Below, piece after piece: positions 11,259 to 23,492 of a stretch of DNA of 64,000 bases (its first letter is position 1; the number at the start of each line of letters is the position of its first letter). Source of the DNA: Hanleya hanleyi (lineage: Eukaryota; Mollusca; Polyplacophora; Lepidopleurida; Hanleyidae); the NCBI GenBank assembly GCA_036873755.1, contig JAVTVY010019458.1, forward strand, positions 19,367-83,366, read 5' to 3'. The translations under genes were made by a program, and so were the position numbers. The notes beneath the pieces were generated by a model. That model was not told the origin of the DNA. It did no database searches and was given only the letters and a program-made list of their open reading frames with translations.

Positions 11259-13759
11259 GATAGATAGATATTTATTCACCAATAATTATATACAAACAGT
11301 ACAAAGACATAATTTCAGAAAACTTTGGCGGGAATAAAACCCCTGGGGGCTTGTTCTATCCCGAAAAATATACAAACAAACGATGGTACAGATACGGTAG
11401 GTGAAAGCTTTTGACACATACAATTATAGAAAAAAGAACAGGGCAAGTTAATGCACATAGGACGTGATACTATAAGGAGAAAAACAGGCTACATTTTCAT
11501 GAGATAAGACTTGAGCTTATATTTAAATAGCGAGGATGAGAATATAGATCTCAGCGGAGGGGAAAGTTTGTTCCATTCCCGTGGTCCTGCTACTCTTAAG
11601 GTATAGAAAGAAAAATTTGACTTGTAGAAGGGCCTGTAAAGGTTAATTTGCTGGTTCCTTGTTTGATATCGATGTACTGCATAAAGTCTTTTAAAATAAT
11701 TTTTAAGGCGTTTCGGTATAATTTCAGGGTGATACATAAAAGTATGTACAAAACTTAAGGAAACATATAGGTTAAGTTTTGTTAGAGGCAGGATTTTTAA
11801 TTTCGAAAAGAGAGGTTGCGTATGGTCACGTTTATTGGATGAAGTGAGAATTCTTATTACGCGTTTCTGTAGTACAATTAACGGGTTAAGATGAGTAAGG
11901 TAAGTATTGCCCCAAAGAATGTTACAATAAGACAGATAGGGATATATCATAGAATAATACAGAATATAAAGTGTTTTGTTGTTAACAGAGTTTTTTATAT
12001 GATTAATAACTCCTGTATTTCTTGAGATTTTTTTGCAGATATAATCTATATGGGTTGTCCAACTTAGTTTATTATTCAAGATGATGCCCAGGAATTTAAA
12101 GTTGCTAACCTCTTCAATGTCTTGGCCGGCTATTTCTAGTTTTGGGACGTTTCTCAAACGTTGTATTTTAATTGGGCTAACTATCATATATTTAGTTTTT
12201 TTGACATTTAAAGACAAGCGATTTGCACAAAACCACGTATGAAGTTTTTGAAGTTCGTCGGTCATAATCCGAGCAGCATCAAACAAGTCTTTAGAAGAAC
12301 AAACTACATTCGTGTCATCAGCAAAAAGGATCAGTTTGAGATAATCTGTTACGTTATTAATATCATTTATATATAACAAAAATAAAAGCGGTCCAAGAAT
12401 AGATCCTTGTGGTACACCACATGTGATATCGGTAGAAGAAGAGATTATATTATTATGCGAAACAGACTGTGTCCTACCAGACAGGTAGCTTCTGAACCAG
12501 TTATTGGGTGACCCGCGAAAACCGTAGTGGTATAATTTGGAGATTAAGATATCATGATTGACTGTATCAAACGCCTTGGATAGGTCCAGAAACATAGCTA
12601 TGCTGTAATTTTTTGATTCTTTTGAAGCCACCAAGTTATCGTAGAGAGATATCGCAGCCTGCGAAGTGGAATGATTTGACCTAAATCCGAATTGGTTCTC
12701 CGAGATGATGTCATTGTTTTCCAGAAAAGTTGTCATCCTGTTTACTGCAATTTTTTCTAGGATCTTGCTAAAGCACGGTAGGACTGATATTGGCCTATAA
12801 TTCTCAAATAACATGGGCTCGCCACATTTGAAGACTGGTGTAACCTTTGCATGTTTCAGAAAATCAGGTACTATTCCAAGCCTGAAGGACAGGTTTATGA
12901 TATGAGCAAGAGGAACAGAAACAGAAAAAGCTACAAGTTTTACAATGGACATAGAAATACCATCCAACCCTGGGGCAGCTGATTTCAAGCACACACTAAT
13001 ATTATGAACATCATTTGGAGTTGTTGGAGAAAATTCAAAACTTTCAGCAGGTGCAGTGCCAAGGAATTCGCCAAACGTTTTTGGAACCGTAGGAATTTTC
13101 GAGTCTAAATTAGACGCTAGTGAGCTAAAATATTCGTTAAACTTATTAGCGATGGTAGGACTGTCGGTTTCCTCTTTACCATTAATTAAAAAGGTATTAG
13201 GTAGAGACGCGTTTTTCTTCCGATTCATCAACTGGTTTAATATTTTCCAAGTTCCTTTAATATCCTGATTGCACTGATTGAATTTGTTTTCGAAGTAGTT
13301 CTTTTTTGAAAGCCGAATAGTATGATTTAATTTGTTCCTGTAAACTCTATAATCTGTATGTGCATTGTCATCCCGACTGCAAAGATACCGTCGGTATAAG
13401 CGATTTTTTTCATGGATAGAAGTAAGTATTCCATGGGTTATCCATGGTTTAATAATACGCTTAGAAGATGCCTGGATTGTATTCACTGGAAAGCAATCAT
13501 TATACACTGAGTGAAATTCGCCCAGAAAATTGTCTAACGCAACACTACAGTCATCTTCTTCACGAACTACAGTATCCCAATTTATATCTTTCATTCTCAG
13601 AGCAAATTCTTCCTTTTTTTCTGGGCTAACTCGTCGATATGTTATGCTAGAACGCAGGGGATTATATTCCTGCGTGGACTGTAGTAAATGAAAAATCGGG
13701 AAATGATCAGTTATGTCTGTTAAAAATATTCCTGATAGAAGATTGTCTTCATGAAAATC
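11259..13759 (-). mobile_element. younger LINE (non-LTR retrotransposon), 5' truncated
   Basis: Inserted into an older copy of the same family. The 5-bp target duplication CATTA is at 11254-11258 and 13760-13764. On the minus strand it ends with AATAAATATCTATCTATCT, a polyadenylation-like signal and an (ATCT)n tail typical of non-LTR elements. The 5' end lies within the endonuclease domain. About 230 bases of 3' untranslated region (11259-11488) follow the coding region. Confidence 0.88.
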
Positions 13760-13762
13760 CAT
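11489..13762 (-). CDS. LINE ORF2: endonuclease end and reverse transcriptase
   Basis: 757 residues without a stop. It copies the element's RNA into DNA at the target site. Residues 14-24 (LTDITDHFPIF) are the end of the apurinic endonuclease. The reverse transcriptase covers about 270-560: YRPIS (322-326), the KAFDTVNHD block with catalytic Asp (about 396-404), PQGSILGPLLF (451-461) and the catalytic FADD (480-483). A C-terminal region with conserved WG and LP motifs follows. The ATG used for this end comes from the CATTA target duplication, so the true start is lost by 5' truncation. The motifs suggest the Jockey/CR1 group, but the clade is uncertain. The open frame implies a recent insertion. 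Confidence 0.9.
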   Translation of the reverse strand: MDFHEDNLLSGIFLTDITDHFPIFHLLQSTQEYNPLRSSITYRRVSPEKKEEFALRMKDINWDTVVREEDDCSVALDNFLGEFHSVYNDCFPVNTIQASSKRIIKPWITHGILTSIHEKNRLYRRYLCSRDDNAHTDYRVYRNKLNHTIRLSKKNYFENKFNQCNQDIKGTWKILNQLMNRKKNASLPNTFLINGKEETDSPTIANKFNEYFSSLASNLDSKIPTVPKTFGEFLGTAPAESFEFSPTTPNDVHNISVCLKSAAPGLDGISMSIVKLVAFSVSVPLAHIINLSFRLGIVPDFLKHAKVTPVFKCGEPMLFENYRPISVLPCFSKILEKIAVNRMTTFLENNDIISENQFGFRSNHSTSQAAISLYDNLVASKESKNYSIAMFLDLSKAFDTVNHDILISKLYHYGFRGSPNNWFRSYLSGRTQSVSHNNIISSSTDITCGVPQGSILGPLLFLLYINDINNVTDYLKLILFADDTNVVCSSKDLFDAARIMTDELQKLHTWFCANRLSLNVKKTKYMIVSPIKIQRLRNVPKLEIAGQDIEEVSNFKFLGIILNNKLSWTTHIDYICKKISRNTGVINHIKNSVNNKTLYILYYSMIYPYLSYCNILWGNTYLTHLNPLIVLQKRVIRILTSSNKRDHTQPLFSKLKILPLTKLNLYVSLSFVHTFMYHPEIIPKRLKNYFKRLYAVHRYQTRNQQINLYRPFYKSNFSFYTLRVAGPREWNKLSPPLRSIFSSSLFKYKLKSYLMKM

Positions 13763-13764
13763 TA

Positions 13765-14990
13765 ATTGGATTAATATTTTCCAAGTTCCTTTAATATCCT
13801 GATTGCATTGCTTGAATTTGTTTTCGAAGTAGTTCTTTTTTTGAAGCCGAATAGTACGATTTAATTTGTTCCTGTAAACTCTATAATCTGTATGTGCATT
13901 GTCATCCCGACTGCAAAGATACCGTCGATATAAGCGATTTTTTTTACGGATAGAAGTATTTCATGGGTTATCCATGGTTTAATAATACGCTTAAAAGATG
14001 CCTGGATTGTATTCACTGGAAAACAATCATTATACACGGAGTTAAATTCGGCCACAAAATTGTCTAACGCAATACTACAATCATCATTTTCACGCACTAC
14101 AGAATCCCAATTAATATCTTTCATTCTCAGAGCAAATTCTTCCTTTTCTTCTGGGCTAACTCGTCGATATATTATGTTAGAACACGGAGAATTATATTCC
14201 TGTGTGACCTGTAGTAAATGAAAAATCGTGAAATGATCAGTTATGTCTGTTAAAAATATTCCCCATTGAAGATTTTCTTCATGACAATTTATGAAAAATG
14301 TTATGCGATTTAACTCTTGTAGGTTTAGTAATCCGCATATTGGAAAAATACTGCGATTTCATAATTTCAAGAAAATCTTTCGATGAGCTATGGATATCAG
14401 TTTTGAATAAGTCAATATTAAAATCGCCCATAAGAATACATTTATTCTGTTCTATGTCAGGTGTTTTAAGCTAAGAAGATAGATGATTGTCGAACACATT
14501 CACATTTTTACCAGGGGGTCGGTAGAATATACTCACTAAGTATTAGATATCGTTGAAGATCAGTTCTGGAAAGAATGTTTCAAATTCGCCATCATTGTCA
14601 AGAAATGATTCCGTACTTTATATGACTTAATAGAGTTCTTACAGGACAAAACCTCCAGCGTTGATGGAAATGATGTGTATCCAGGAATCTCAAATAACGT
14701 TTCAGTCGAGGGATCTAACCAGCTCTCAGAAAAACATAGAACAGAGAAGCTGTGCTTCAATTTGTGAATAAATCCTGTAATTTCAGATAAATGTTTCTTT
14801 AAGACTCCTGGCATTCATATGTAAAAACGACAGCGATTGATTGTCAGGAGGGGTTTGAATGTTAGGTTCTTCTGAAAATGATGTCTTTGTGAAGTAATTA
14901 GATTGATGGATATCGATACCCCTCTAGTGTCAAATTTCATATTTATTGTCGTCCGTTTCAGATTTGCTGTGATCAATATCATTCAACGCA
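13765..14990 (-). pseudogene. older LINE copy, 5' piece with endonuclease start
   Basis: 13765-14300 repeats the coding part found at 13230-13760 of the younger LINE, with several differences. Upstream of that (14300-14840) the minus strand encodes the beginning of an endonuclease (HMNARSL and LCFSESWLDP motifs near 14840-14710), which the younger, truncated copy lacks. Frames are interrupted. Sequence to about 14990 may be the LINE 5' region; beyond that no homology is visible. Confidence 0.7.
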
Positions 14991-15667
14991 ATCGAATTAA
15001 AGCATTTAGTGTTAAGGAATGAGAGATCAACACTGGTATTTGTACTAGTCGGTAGACGCAGGTTCAGGAAGATCTGCATTAAAAAATGGTAATGCTGTTA
15101 TTGGCTCCGGGAATGGAACACCCTCATTACCTACATCATGAGTAGACATGATGCTGATCAAGATAAGTACCTGTAGCCTATTTTCATAAAACCGGGGGAA
15201 AAAAATAGCAAATGCCAAGTATGTCCAAAAACATAGACAGTAACAACTACTGATAATGCAGAAGGAAAACAGTAGAAATAACAAAATAAAATAGACCGAT
15301 GACAGCATACTGCTGTAGCAGGATGTATGCAAGGCTCCCTTTGGGAGCGAAAAAATAATAGCATAAGTAGGTAATTGATGGAAATTTGCCATGAAGCATA
15401 GTGAAAAATAAGCGCAGAAGCATATATGCTCACCAGCAGGCTGATGTAGCCAAAAAAAATCACGAATTATTTTATATTATTTATATAAGATAAACGCACA
15501 CACGCGGCTTCCTAACATGATACTAGTGAATGAAGACATGACCGGTGTCATACGAAGGCAATAGGGCTACGCCAGCAAGCTGACGTAGTCCGAGAAAAGA
15601 AAGGAAGAGGAACAACGAACACAACAGACGCCCTAGCGTAACACAAGTAATTAATTTATATAATGCA
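14991..15667. other. no gene recognised
   Basis: Contains a repeated CAGCAAGCTGACGTA-like motif (near 15430, 15570, and again near 16560 outside this stretch) but no recognisable gene. A 115-residue minus-strand open frame (15045-15392) is hydrophobic and not family-like. Confidence 0.4.
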
Positions 15668-16387
15668 TACACTGTTATAAATCACGCCGTAAATTCACAG
15701 TTAAAAGTACTGGCAGAAAAGGTGCCAGTACATTCAACTGTAAAATTACTTCGCACCGTAGTTTACAATTACCGCTTTTTAACAGGCTTTTAACTGTGAA
15801 ATGTTGCACCGTAATTTATAATTACCGTTTATTTACAGGCATTCAACTGTAAATTAGGTTGCATGTAATGCACAATAACCGTATTTTTTAACATCCTTCA
15901 AGCTGGCACCCTGGTCTACAATGATCGGTTCAGCGGCAACTTAGATCACTGGAAGGCCGAACCGGCCATTGCTCTTTCGCGTATTTCAGCTCTTCCTGTT
16001 TACATAATCATGAAGGAATCTGTGGAATTATTACACGAATAGTAGGACACAACTGCAAGTTAGATAAAACCAAACCCAAACCGTATTATAGACCGAAAAT
16101 TAAAGTTAGCCGCTGCGTTCGTTCCAGTGCGTGTTCTGATAATGCTCTGAATGTTGTATCGTACAACGCAGGTGTCGGATGTTTCTTGTTTCGTTTCGTG
16201 TGCAAAGATATGAACCTCCTTTCAGAAGAAACTGGAATTTTATGTTACGTGTGCGCGAAGTTTACCCATTCCAGTTGATGTCAACTGAAATATCAGTTCA
16301 GTGTACAGATTAATGTGTTTACGATTAAATGTACTGTAAACTCTAACATACATTTACTGTGAACTAACGGTAATTTATAACAGTGTA
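15668..16387. mobile_element. MITE with about 35-bp terminal inverted repeats
   Basis: Left end TACACTGTTATAAATCAC and right end ATTTATAACAGTGTA are inverse copies; the match runs about 35 bp with small gaps. The left half has three imperfect direct repeats of about 75 bp (15690-15900; TTCAACTGTAAA and TAATTTATAATTACCG). No coding capacity; superfamily not assigned. Confidence 0.65.
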
Positions 16388-16969
16388 ACAATAATAGTTA
16401 AATTTTGTTATGCCATGAGTCATATTTAACGGTATGTGCACATATTTAATTACGTCGAGCAATAACATAAGGCATCGTAAGCAATTTGACGTACCCAACA
16501 AAAAAAAACGATATGTACACATGAACTAAATTTTGTCGTCGCACAATATCATAGGGCTTCACCAGCAAGCAATATTTCAGACCGCATGTATAACTTAGGA
16601 TCGACAACAACAACAGGATAGCAGAAAGTAAACAGCGCACATGCAAAACAGTATTGTTACAACGTTTTATCTCCGTATGAATGAAATTGTTGAATTTTTA
16701 TTCCTAGGGATGGTATAATAAAAACACAGCCAGCCAGTAGAATGTTAGAAAAGTATAATAGGCAACATTAAATCAGTGTTTGCAATAACTAACAAGCAGA
16801 ATTTCATATTGGTCAAACCAGGTAGGTCATGGTGTCAAAGTTTATTACTTAAGAGATCGGCTCGATAAGCAGGAGTCTGGTTATAACAGAAAGTACCTTA
16901 CATACCTATCTGTCCAATGCCGGTAATCATCGCCGACGGTCTGGGGACGTACATTAATAATTTGGGTTA
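16388..16969. other. no gene recognised
   Basis: AT-rich, no recognisable feature. Confidence 0.4.
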
Positions 16970-17228
16970 CTAAGTGCCATTGTTCCCGCTGCCGCTTGCA
17001 GTAGTACAGTTTATCTGTATTTTATGTACGGATTTCCAATGGTTATTACACATGCGATCTTTATCTAGTGTTTATATTGTGGTTTTGCAATTGTTTTCTT
17101 TTATGTATATACTGTTTTATTGTCTTTTTTGTTATCTGGGAGGGCACGTCTTATAGGTGCACCGCACCTGTGTGCCCTACCCTGACAATGTCAAAGTCAT
17201 TAAATAAATAAATAAAAATAAAATAAAT
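16970..17228 (+). mobile_element. probable LINE 3' end with (AAAT)n tail
   Basis: A T-rich segment with GGGAGGGCACGTCTTATAGG and the inverted GGTGCACCGCACC motif ends in ATTAAATAAATAAATAAA and further AAAT units. The layout resembles the 3' untranslated region of a 5'-truncated non-LTR element. No reverse transcriptase remains, so the call is tentative. Confidence 0.4.
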
Positions 17229-17599
17229 AAATAATAATCCTGGTTCTTACTCGTAGAGTGCACAATCCATGGAGCCGAGGTAATCTGTCGAGTTTCAAGC
17301 AGCAGTTCGGTGCGCCGCTCTCTTATCCTGGTTTGTCATTTAACCGTTGATCGAAGATCGAAGGCTTTTGTGGACATCTTAGATCGAATGACCATGAGCT
17401 GTGGATAAAGTATTCGCTACTGGGCTTTAAAACTTACCGAGGTCTGGCGGTTTTGGTAGAAATATCACGAAACTTCGCCAGAACCGCATTTAAAGTCATT
17501 GTGAGTAGCACAAAAGAAAAGTGAGATCCGATGCCCATTAAAAAATGGTAAGGGTAGCTGTGGGTTCAACGGAGATGGTCTAAGTTAAACATAAAAGAA

Positions 17600-19709
17600 A
17601 ACGGATTCATTGGCCGGACTGTCAGTAATGTGCAGTATAGTGGAAAATGCGACTTTGAACTCCAAATCGAGCGGGAACATGAAATGTATATTTCATGCTG
17701 TAACATGTGCAAGTTTCTATGTCGCCATTTAATGATGATATTAGGGACAGATCCCGGAGGAAAAAGTTAAAATCACGCTGTTTTTACTCCTACAATATAC
17801 CAATAATAACAATCAGAACGAGGAGGTTTTTAACCTTTGCCATTCCTTACTGTGCTGTGAATCATGAATTAAAATTGATAAATATGATACTAAAACTGAA
17901 ACGGTTACCATGACAACCAGTTGCTAATTTTATGGGAGGTTGATTCAGGTGCCAGAATGAGTCCATTTCCAATATTCAATTGGAGTCCAAGAGCTACGGC
18001 AATTCAGTCGTATGTCGAAAGCCAAAGGGTTTGAGCATGTTTGCTACATCAGAGTCTGACAATGTGCGTATTGGAAGTCAAAGCCACTGCATTTTGATTG
18101 AAAAATACGATTTTTTCCGATTTGTTTTGTCAAATTTTCAACGAAATTGTTAAAACGGGTGTATGATTAGCAAATTGGTAACTGCTCCTCCACATTCGAC
18201 TTCAACTCGAAGGTCATAAATTGGCCCAAGCATATACAGGAGAAAAATGCCATGGTCGATGGTCTCTCACAATTATTTCATCAAAAATGAGGTTAAAATT
18301 GCTCCAGGTCATATCACATTTCGCTGAAATCTTTATTTCTACGGTTAGGTTATCTTCATAAACTCAGACAACTGACGGTAGCTATTGGACATTCAGCAAT
18401 ACCAAAAATGACGGTGTTCACCCGATTCTCGTCACGAAATTTGCTATAAAGTAACCCCTACCCCCTTTTCCAGTGGAGTTTTTTTCTGCACAGACCGAGA
18501 TTTAGCTCCAAATTCGGGCGCATGTTCGCGCATAGAGAGGAGAAAACTTCAACGCGTATTTGGGAAATGATGTATTGCACGGTGCAACTTATGCTTCAAT
18601 GGCCGTTATACTGGCGTCACGTTGACGGCATAAATTCCAAAGCAAATTCAACGTATTTTTCCGAATTTGTATTTTCCTTTATTATTTGTTTTCGGTCACT
18701 GATATATTTATCTCATACAACGTTTTCTGCTTCAGTATAGTAATTGCATGTCATTTGTCAGGTTTGTTGTAGAAGAAATGAAGAGAATTGGAAGAAAAAG
18801 GAAAACCGAAAGCTTTAAAGTACAGCATAATAGTGTACGCCACTGATTTTTATTTAGTAAATAAAACTTTCGTGGGCGATTATCAATGAAAAAAATTATT
18901 AACTTGCAAAAGTACATCAGGTCAGATTTTGACTTTTGTTTGTGTAACCCTGTACCAGAAAGTTTTGGAATAAGAAATGATGTTCACGAGGATCTTCTGA
19001 AATGTGCGCATCATTTATTTTTCACCTAAATATATCGAGGTATACAATAAAATAAGCCTTACCTCTGCTCGTGTTTCTGGGTTGTATTATGAAGACATCC
19101 GAGTGCTGGCGTCCATGCCAATGGGTGGTGATACGAGTTTGTTTGAAAATCGTTTGCCCCGTGACTGTAGGAGATAAACAAGTGGAGCATGACGCAATTA
19201 CCCAACCAAAACACGTATTTAGGTAATATTTTATTAACAAAATCAGCCAAAATTGATTGTAAAATGGTGTCAATAATAATAATAATCTATTCTCCAAACG
19301 AAGGCTTGTGTTATATAAACACGATAGTCTGGCTTTCATAGAATAAATTATTCACTGCCCCGAGAAATAGTAAGAAACCGGACAAAGAGATAAACGTAAG
19401 AGCAACATTGAACGATTTATTATCGACAATCGCCTTCCCCCAAAAAACTGGTCAATCCATCGTTTTCCCCTTCATAGTCTTCACCCCGTTCCCTCACATT
19501 TCACGTGTTTACTTGTCAAATAGCTTAATTAGTGAATATGGGACATGACGCTTGTGTCTAGGAAAGAATATGTTGGAACATCAATGTGTATAGTATCATG
19601 TGAAATATTTCTCTTGTGTGACCCGTTCCTTATTCCCACCAAAATTGTGTCAGTATCAAAATTGAGTGGAAATTATAGTTCCTTGTTTTATGCACATTTA
19701 TTGAACAAG
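17600..19709 (-). repeat. right arm of large inverted duplication
   Basis: Inverse copy of 7184-10815 (see that entry). It lacks the MULE-like element found in the left arm and keeps the empty target site at about 19527-19537. No gene is recognised. Confidence 0.8.
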
Positions 19710-20925
19710 GTATTTTTACAAGGATATTAAAAAAGTTGTGCTCTGGCGGCATTGGGCCTGGCAGATGGGTGCTATAATTATTTTTCATATTTTCTACTTT
19801 GAACCGTCCTTTATATCTAATGCTCGAACAAAATTAAAATTCCCGTCTATTTTGTGAGCCACAGTTCTTTGATCGGACTATGTAATGCCGCTTCATCCGT
19901 TCGTATGGTCAACGCATTAGGGGAAATGCAGAAAACTCTGAGAGATACTGCCTGGTTTAAGCGAGAGACAGAAAAAAGTAGTGGGGAGGGTGTGGGATGG
20001 GGGAGTGATCGGACCAGTAATCGTCGATATTAAATGTTGCTAATCCTCCACCTTTTTGTCTGGTTTTCTCGTGTCCCAGGGCTGCAAAACATTTTATTCA
20101 TCGATGAGGGAGATGCCGTATATTTAAATTGTGATCTTGGAGATTACATGACATCACGGTGATGTTATCATGCAATACATTATGCCGGCCTGTTTATACA
20201 TGTGACCAGAATACGTGTAGTTGAGCGAAATATTTCCTGTGATAAGTCCGATAAAGGAGCTAACTTTCTGTTTCTGAATGGAAATCCTTTCTCGCTGAGT
20301 TTGCCCAGAGAAAGGGGGTATGGGTAACATTATTGTCATGTTTGGCAATCGCGCGAGACCACGCAGAACACATTTACTCGTGACACTTCTCAATGCAAGA
20401 TTTTGCAACACGCGATCGATAAGCTTAAAATCATTAACAATGACGTGGACACACTCAGACACGGCTCTTTTCAGGCTACTACCCAGTGGCACGGACCGAT
20501 ACAGTGTTACGGACAGACGAACGGCTCCTTTTATTGTATAGATAGGTATATTAAGGTGGCAAATGTGCCTAAAACGATTTGGAAATTCATTCAAAGAATA
20601 ATGGTCAGCGAAAAGGATTTTACGTAAAGAGCACCCCCATGTCTTGCTGACTTCATTGATAACTGTTGACCGCTTCTCTCTTGCAGGGAACCATCCTGTG
20701 TTTTATTTTATTTCAATTGATTCACATTTGGACGACGGCTGAATATTGAATAGCCAAGTCAGGGGACAACAATGTGTCTAGACCTGTGCCTTTTTAATGA
20801 CACAAAGACAAATGACAATAGTTCAGACATGAAGTATCGACCTATATTCCACAATACAGGCCGATTCTCATGCATCAGTTAGACTGTCGAGTTTTCTCCC
20901 CTTTATCTCTTCCCGGTGTACAACA
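19710..20925. other. no gene recognised; repeat patches
   Basis: A patch near 20020-20110 (GTCGATATTAAATGTTGCT) resembles 8578-8670. 20650-20745 repeats the short coding-like stretch of 688-882. A 146-residue minus-strand open frame (20154-20594) is not recognised and lacks support. Confidence 0.4.
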
Positions 20926-21478
20926 GGGACTAGACCATTATTAAAAATAGTCCCGATCCGTTAGGCAACCTCTGCCAGAGAAGTGAATTGTTTTCACTAT
21001 TTTTTTCAGTCTCTGTTGCGAGGAATAATTGAAGGCCAGTGTTAGGTGATTGGAGTATGGTATGTGTATGGTTCCGCTGTGAGTTTGATTTTAATACAAG
21101 CGTCTAGTCCGTCATTCATAATTCAGCCGTCGTCCATTAAAGAATATCCGCGTCCATAATTCAAAGACCTATTCCATATCCATATAACAAGGATATTCTA
21201 ATAAGGAGTTGCTAAGAGGGACTATTTGGGTGCCTGTGCACCGCTTTCTGAAAGCAGAGAAAAAAGCCAAAATTATGACGTCATTTGTACGAGCGCGCAT
21301 AACTCAAAATTTCGATGGGCGACCCCCGCCAAGAAGCCTGTCCGGTTGTAGCACTTGAATAAAGTACTTCTTGCCGAAATATGGGAGTCTAGACTCAATT
21401 AATGAATCGAGGAGATGCAATTACGTTAACAGTTTTTAACATTGCCGCCAATGTAAATTGTAATAGTGGTCCGACCCC
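20926..21478 (+). mobile_element. short inverted-repeat element, copy A
   Basis: Left end GGGACTAGACCATTATTA and right end TAATAGTGGTCCGACCCC are inverted relatives. The left arm (about 170 bp) and right arm (about 280 bp) are shared with copy B at 22776-23492. The core (about 21098-21195) is different and matches 660-770 instead. Non-coding. No clear target duplication. Superfamily unknown. Confidence 0.7.
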
Positions 21479-22775
21479 TAATAGGGTTGCGTTTTCCGCT
21501 GCTGTTGGGATCACTTGGTGTTGAAAAATGGACAATGGATACGGCAGACCACGCAAAGTTAGGTATTTTTGGTTGAATTATAAAGTGTTTTATTAAAGTG
21601 TGAGAAAGGCCAGCCAATGTAAGGGGGAGACGGCGTGTGGCTTTGTCGTTAGAACATTTGAAGCTATTTTTGTGTGATTTGGTTACGGACTATTGGCGGT
21701 TGTTTTCTAAATTTTACAGTTATCTGCTATATATATCGCTCGCTATAATATGCTATTGGGACATGCTTCAAAGTTATGCCTCGAGAATCCCCGTAATTAA
21801 TCGAGGAATCGGGGGATTCCCATAGCTGTCCTCTGAAAAGGCCAAAATTATCAGAAATATTGGTACATTGGCCGACAGGGGTAGTGTTCTTTAAACCCCT
21901 ATTCAGCCCCAGTTGAAGCGGCTCTATTCATCACTGCTTCAATCAACCACGTAATGTTGAATGATGACAAGGGACTCCGCTAACAGTGCTCCAGCCGCTA
22001 GACGGAGGCTATATTGTATAGTTTTAACTAGACAAACCTCAATTTTTCCATGTTTTGCATGGATTAATGGACAGTTGGTCATATTTAGCCGGGCTCGAGA
22101 ACACGAGATAATAGCCGAAGTGGTTAGGGATTACCTTCAGTGACTTTTTCCGTGATAATAAAGTGTTTGGCTTGAATAGATACGTTCGTTCTCGGCTAAT
22201 GGCGAACAAAAATGGCAGAGGTCAACCTTTATTGGTGTACTTGGTTGTGGGGGTGGGGGTAATAATTCGTTGTATAATTGGAACGCGCTGTTCTTCAGCT
22301 GCAACTTCTGTGATTTTATTGGACCAGAAATAGATTTCCCGTAAAACAGTTCCAAATTTCACAGTTTCACGATTCTGTTTTTATGATAAAACCAAACTTT
22401 AATCTTGAAAATTGATCAAAATAAGCGGTTTTGGGGGGTACCATTGTGAAAACAAATCACCATAATTCATGAGAAAGGCTAAAGAGGTCGTTTCAGGTGT
22501 TGAAATGTGAGCAAATAGGAGGAGCATCTTTGTAATTACTATTTGGGGCTCTGGTGATGGTTGCTCCAGTCACACATGATAACATTGTTGACCCATGAAT
22601 TTGCCCGAGGAAGTGAAAAAGTGTTGTATTCAGGTTGTGGTACATGAATTCGAAACCCCATAATCCGTCAACCGCTCTGCGAATCTCACTGAAATTTCTC
22701 ACATTTTCTAGCCAGTTAACAAGGAATACCCATGCGTAGTTTGAAGGTGATTGAGCAAAATTACCTACTCTAGTA
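21479..22775. other. no gene recognised
   Basis: About 1.3 kb without recognisable gene or repeat. Confidence 0.4.
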
Positions 22776-23492
22776 GGGGCTAGACCACTATTAAAAATAG
22801 TCCCGATCCGTTAACCCCTTTAAGCAACATCTGCCAGAGAAGTGAATTGTTTTCAATATTTATTTCAGTCTCTGTTGCGAGGAATAGTTGAAGGCCAGTG
22901 GTAGGTGATTGGAGTATGGTATGTGTTTGGTTCCGCTGTGAGTTTGATTTTAACTCAATTACAACACATATAAGGGAAGTGGGAAGAGGTGCCGACATAC
23001 TGACTGCGTCACATGACTTCACAGAATAGTCTTCCGGTTAACCTATTCTAAAGCGCATACCAAGAATCTAACGATCCGTGATATGTGTTGTATCTCAGGT
23101 ACGCTTTTATTGTACCTGTTCATGTGGCAACTTGGATGATATGACCACACCACCGGCATAAGCGGTATTAGATACAAATCTAGAGAGCTATGATGGAAAT
23201 GCTCTGACAACTCGTATATTGGTAATTATAATAATAAGGAGTTGCTAAGAGGGACTATTTGGGTGCCTGTGCACCGCTTTCTGAAAGCAGAGAAAAAAGC
23301 CAAAATTATGACGTCATTTGTACGAGCGCGCATAACTGAAAATTTCGATGGGCGACCCCCGCCAAGAAGCCTGTCCGATTGTAGCACTTGAATAGAAGTA
23401 CTTCTTGCCGAAATATGGGAGTCTAGACTTAACGTAATTGCATCTCCTCGATTCATTGCCGCCAATGTAAATTGTAATAGTGGTCCGACCCC
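22776..23492 (+). mobile_element. short inverted-repeat element, copy B
   Basis: Ends GGGGCTAGACCACTATTA and TAATAGTGGTCCGACCCC form an inverted repeat of about 20 bp. The arms match copy A. The core (22957-23227) is instead the same sequence that interrupts the Polinton protease at 52175-52457. A 29-bp piece of the right arm (23429-23457) is the exact reverse complement of the corresponding piece of copy A (21401-21429). Confidence 0.75.

Noticed and set aside
13861..14124. Separate small gene
   Set aside because: It is the older LINE copy, homologous to 13330-13590.
20154..20594. 146-codon minus-strand gene
   Set aside because: No recognisable motif, overlaps an open frame on the other strand, and lies in unannotated AT-rich DNA.
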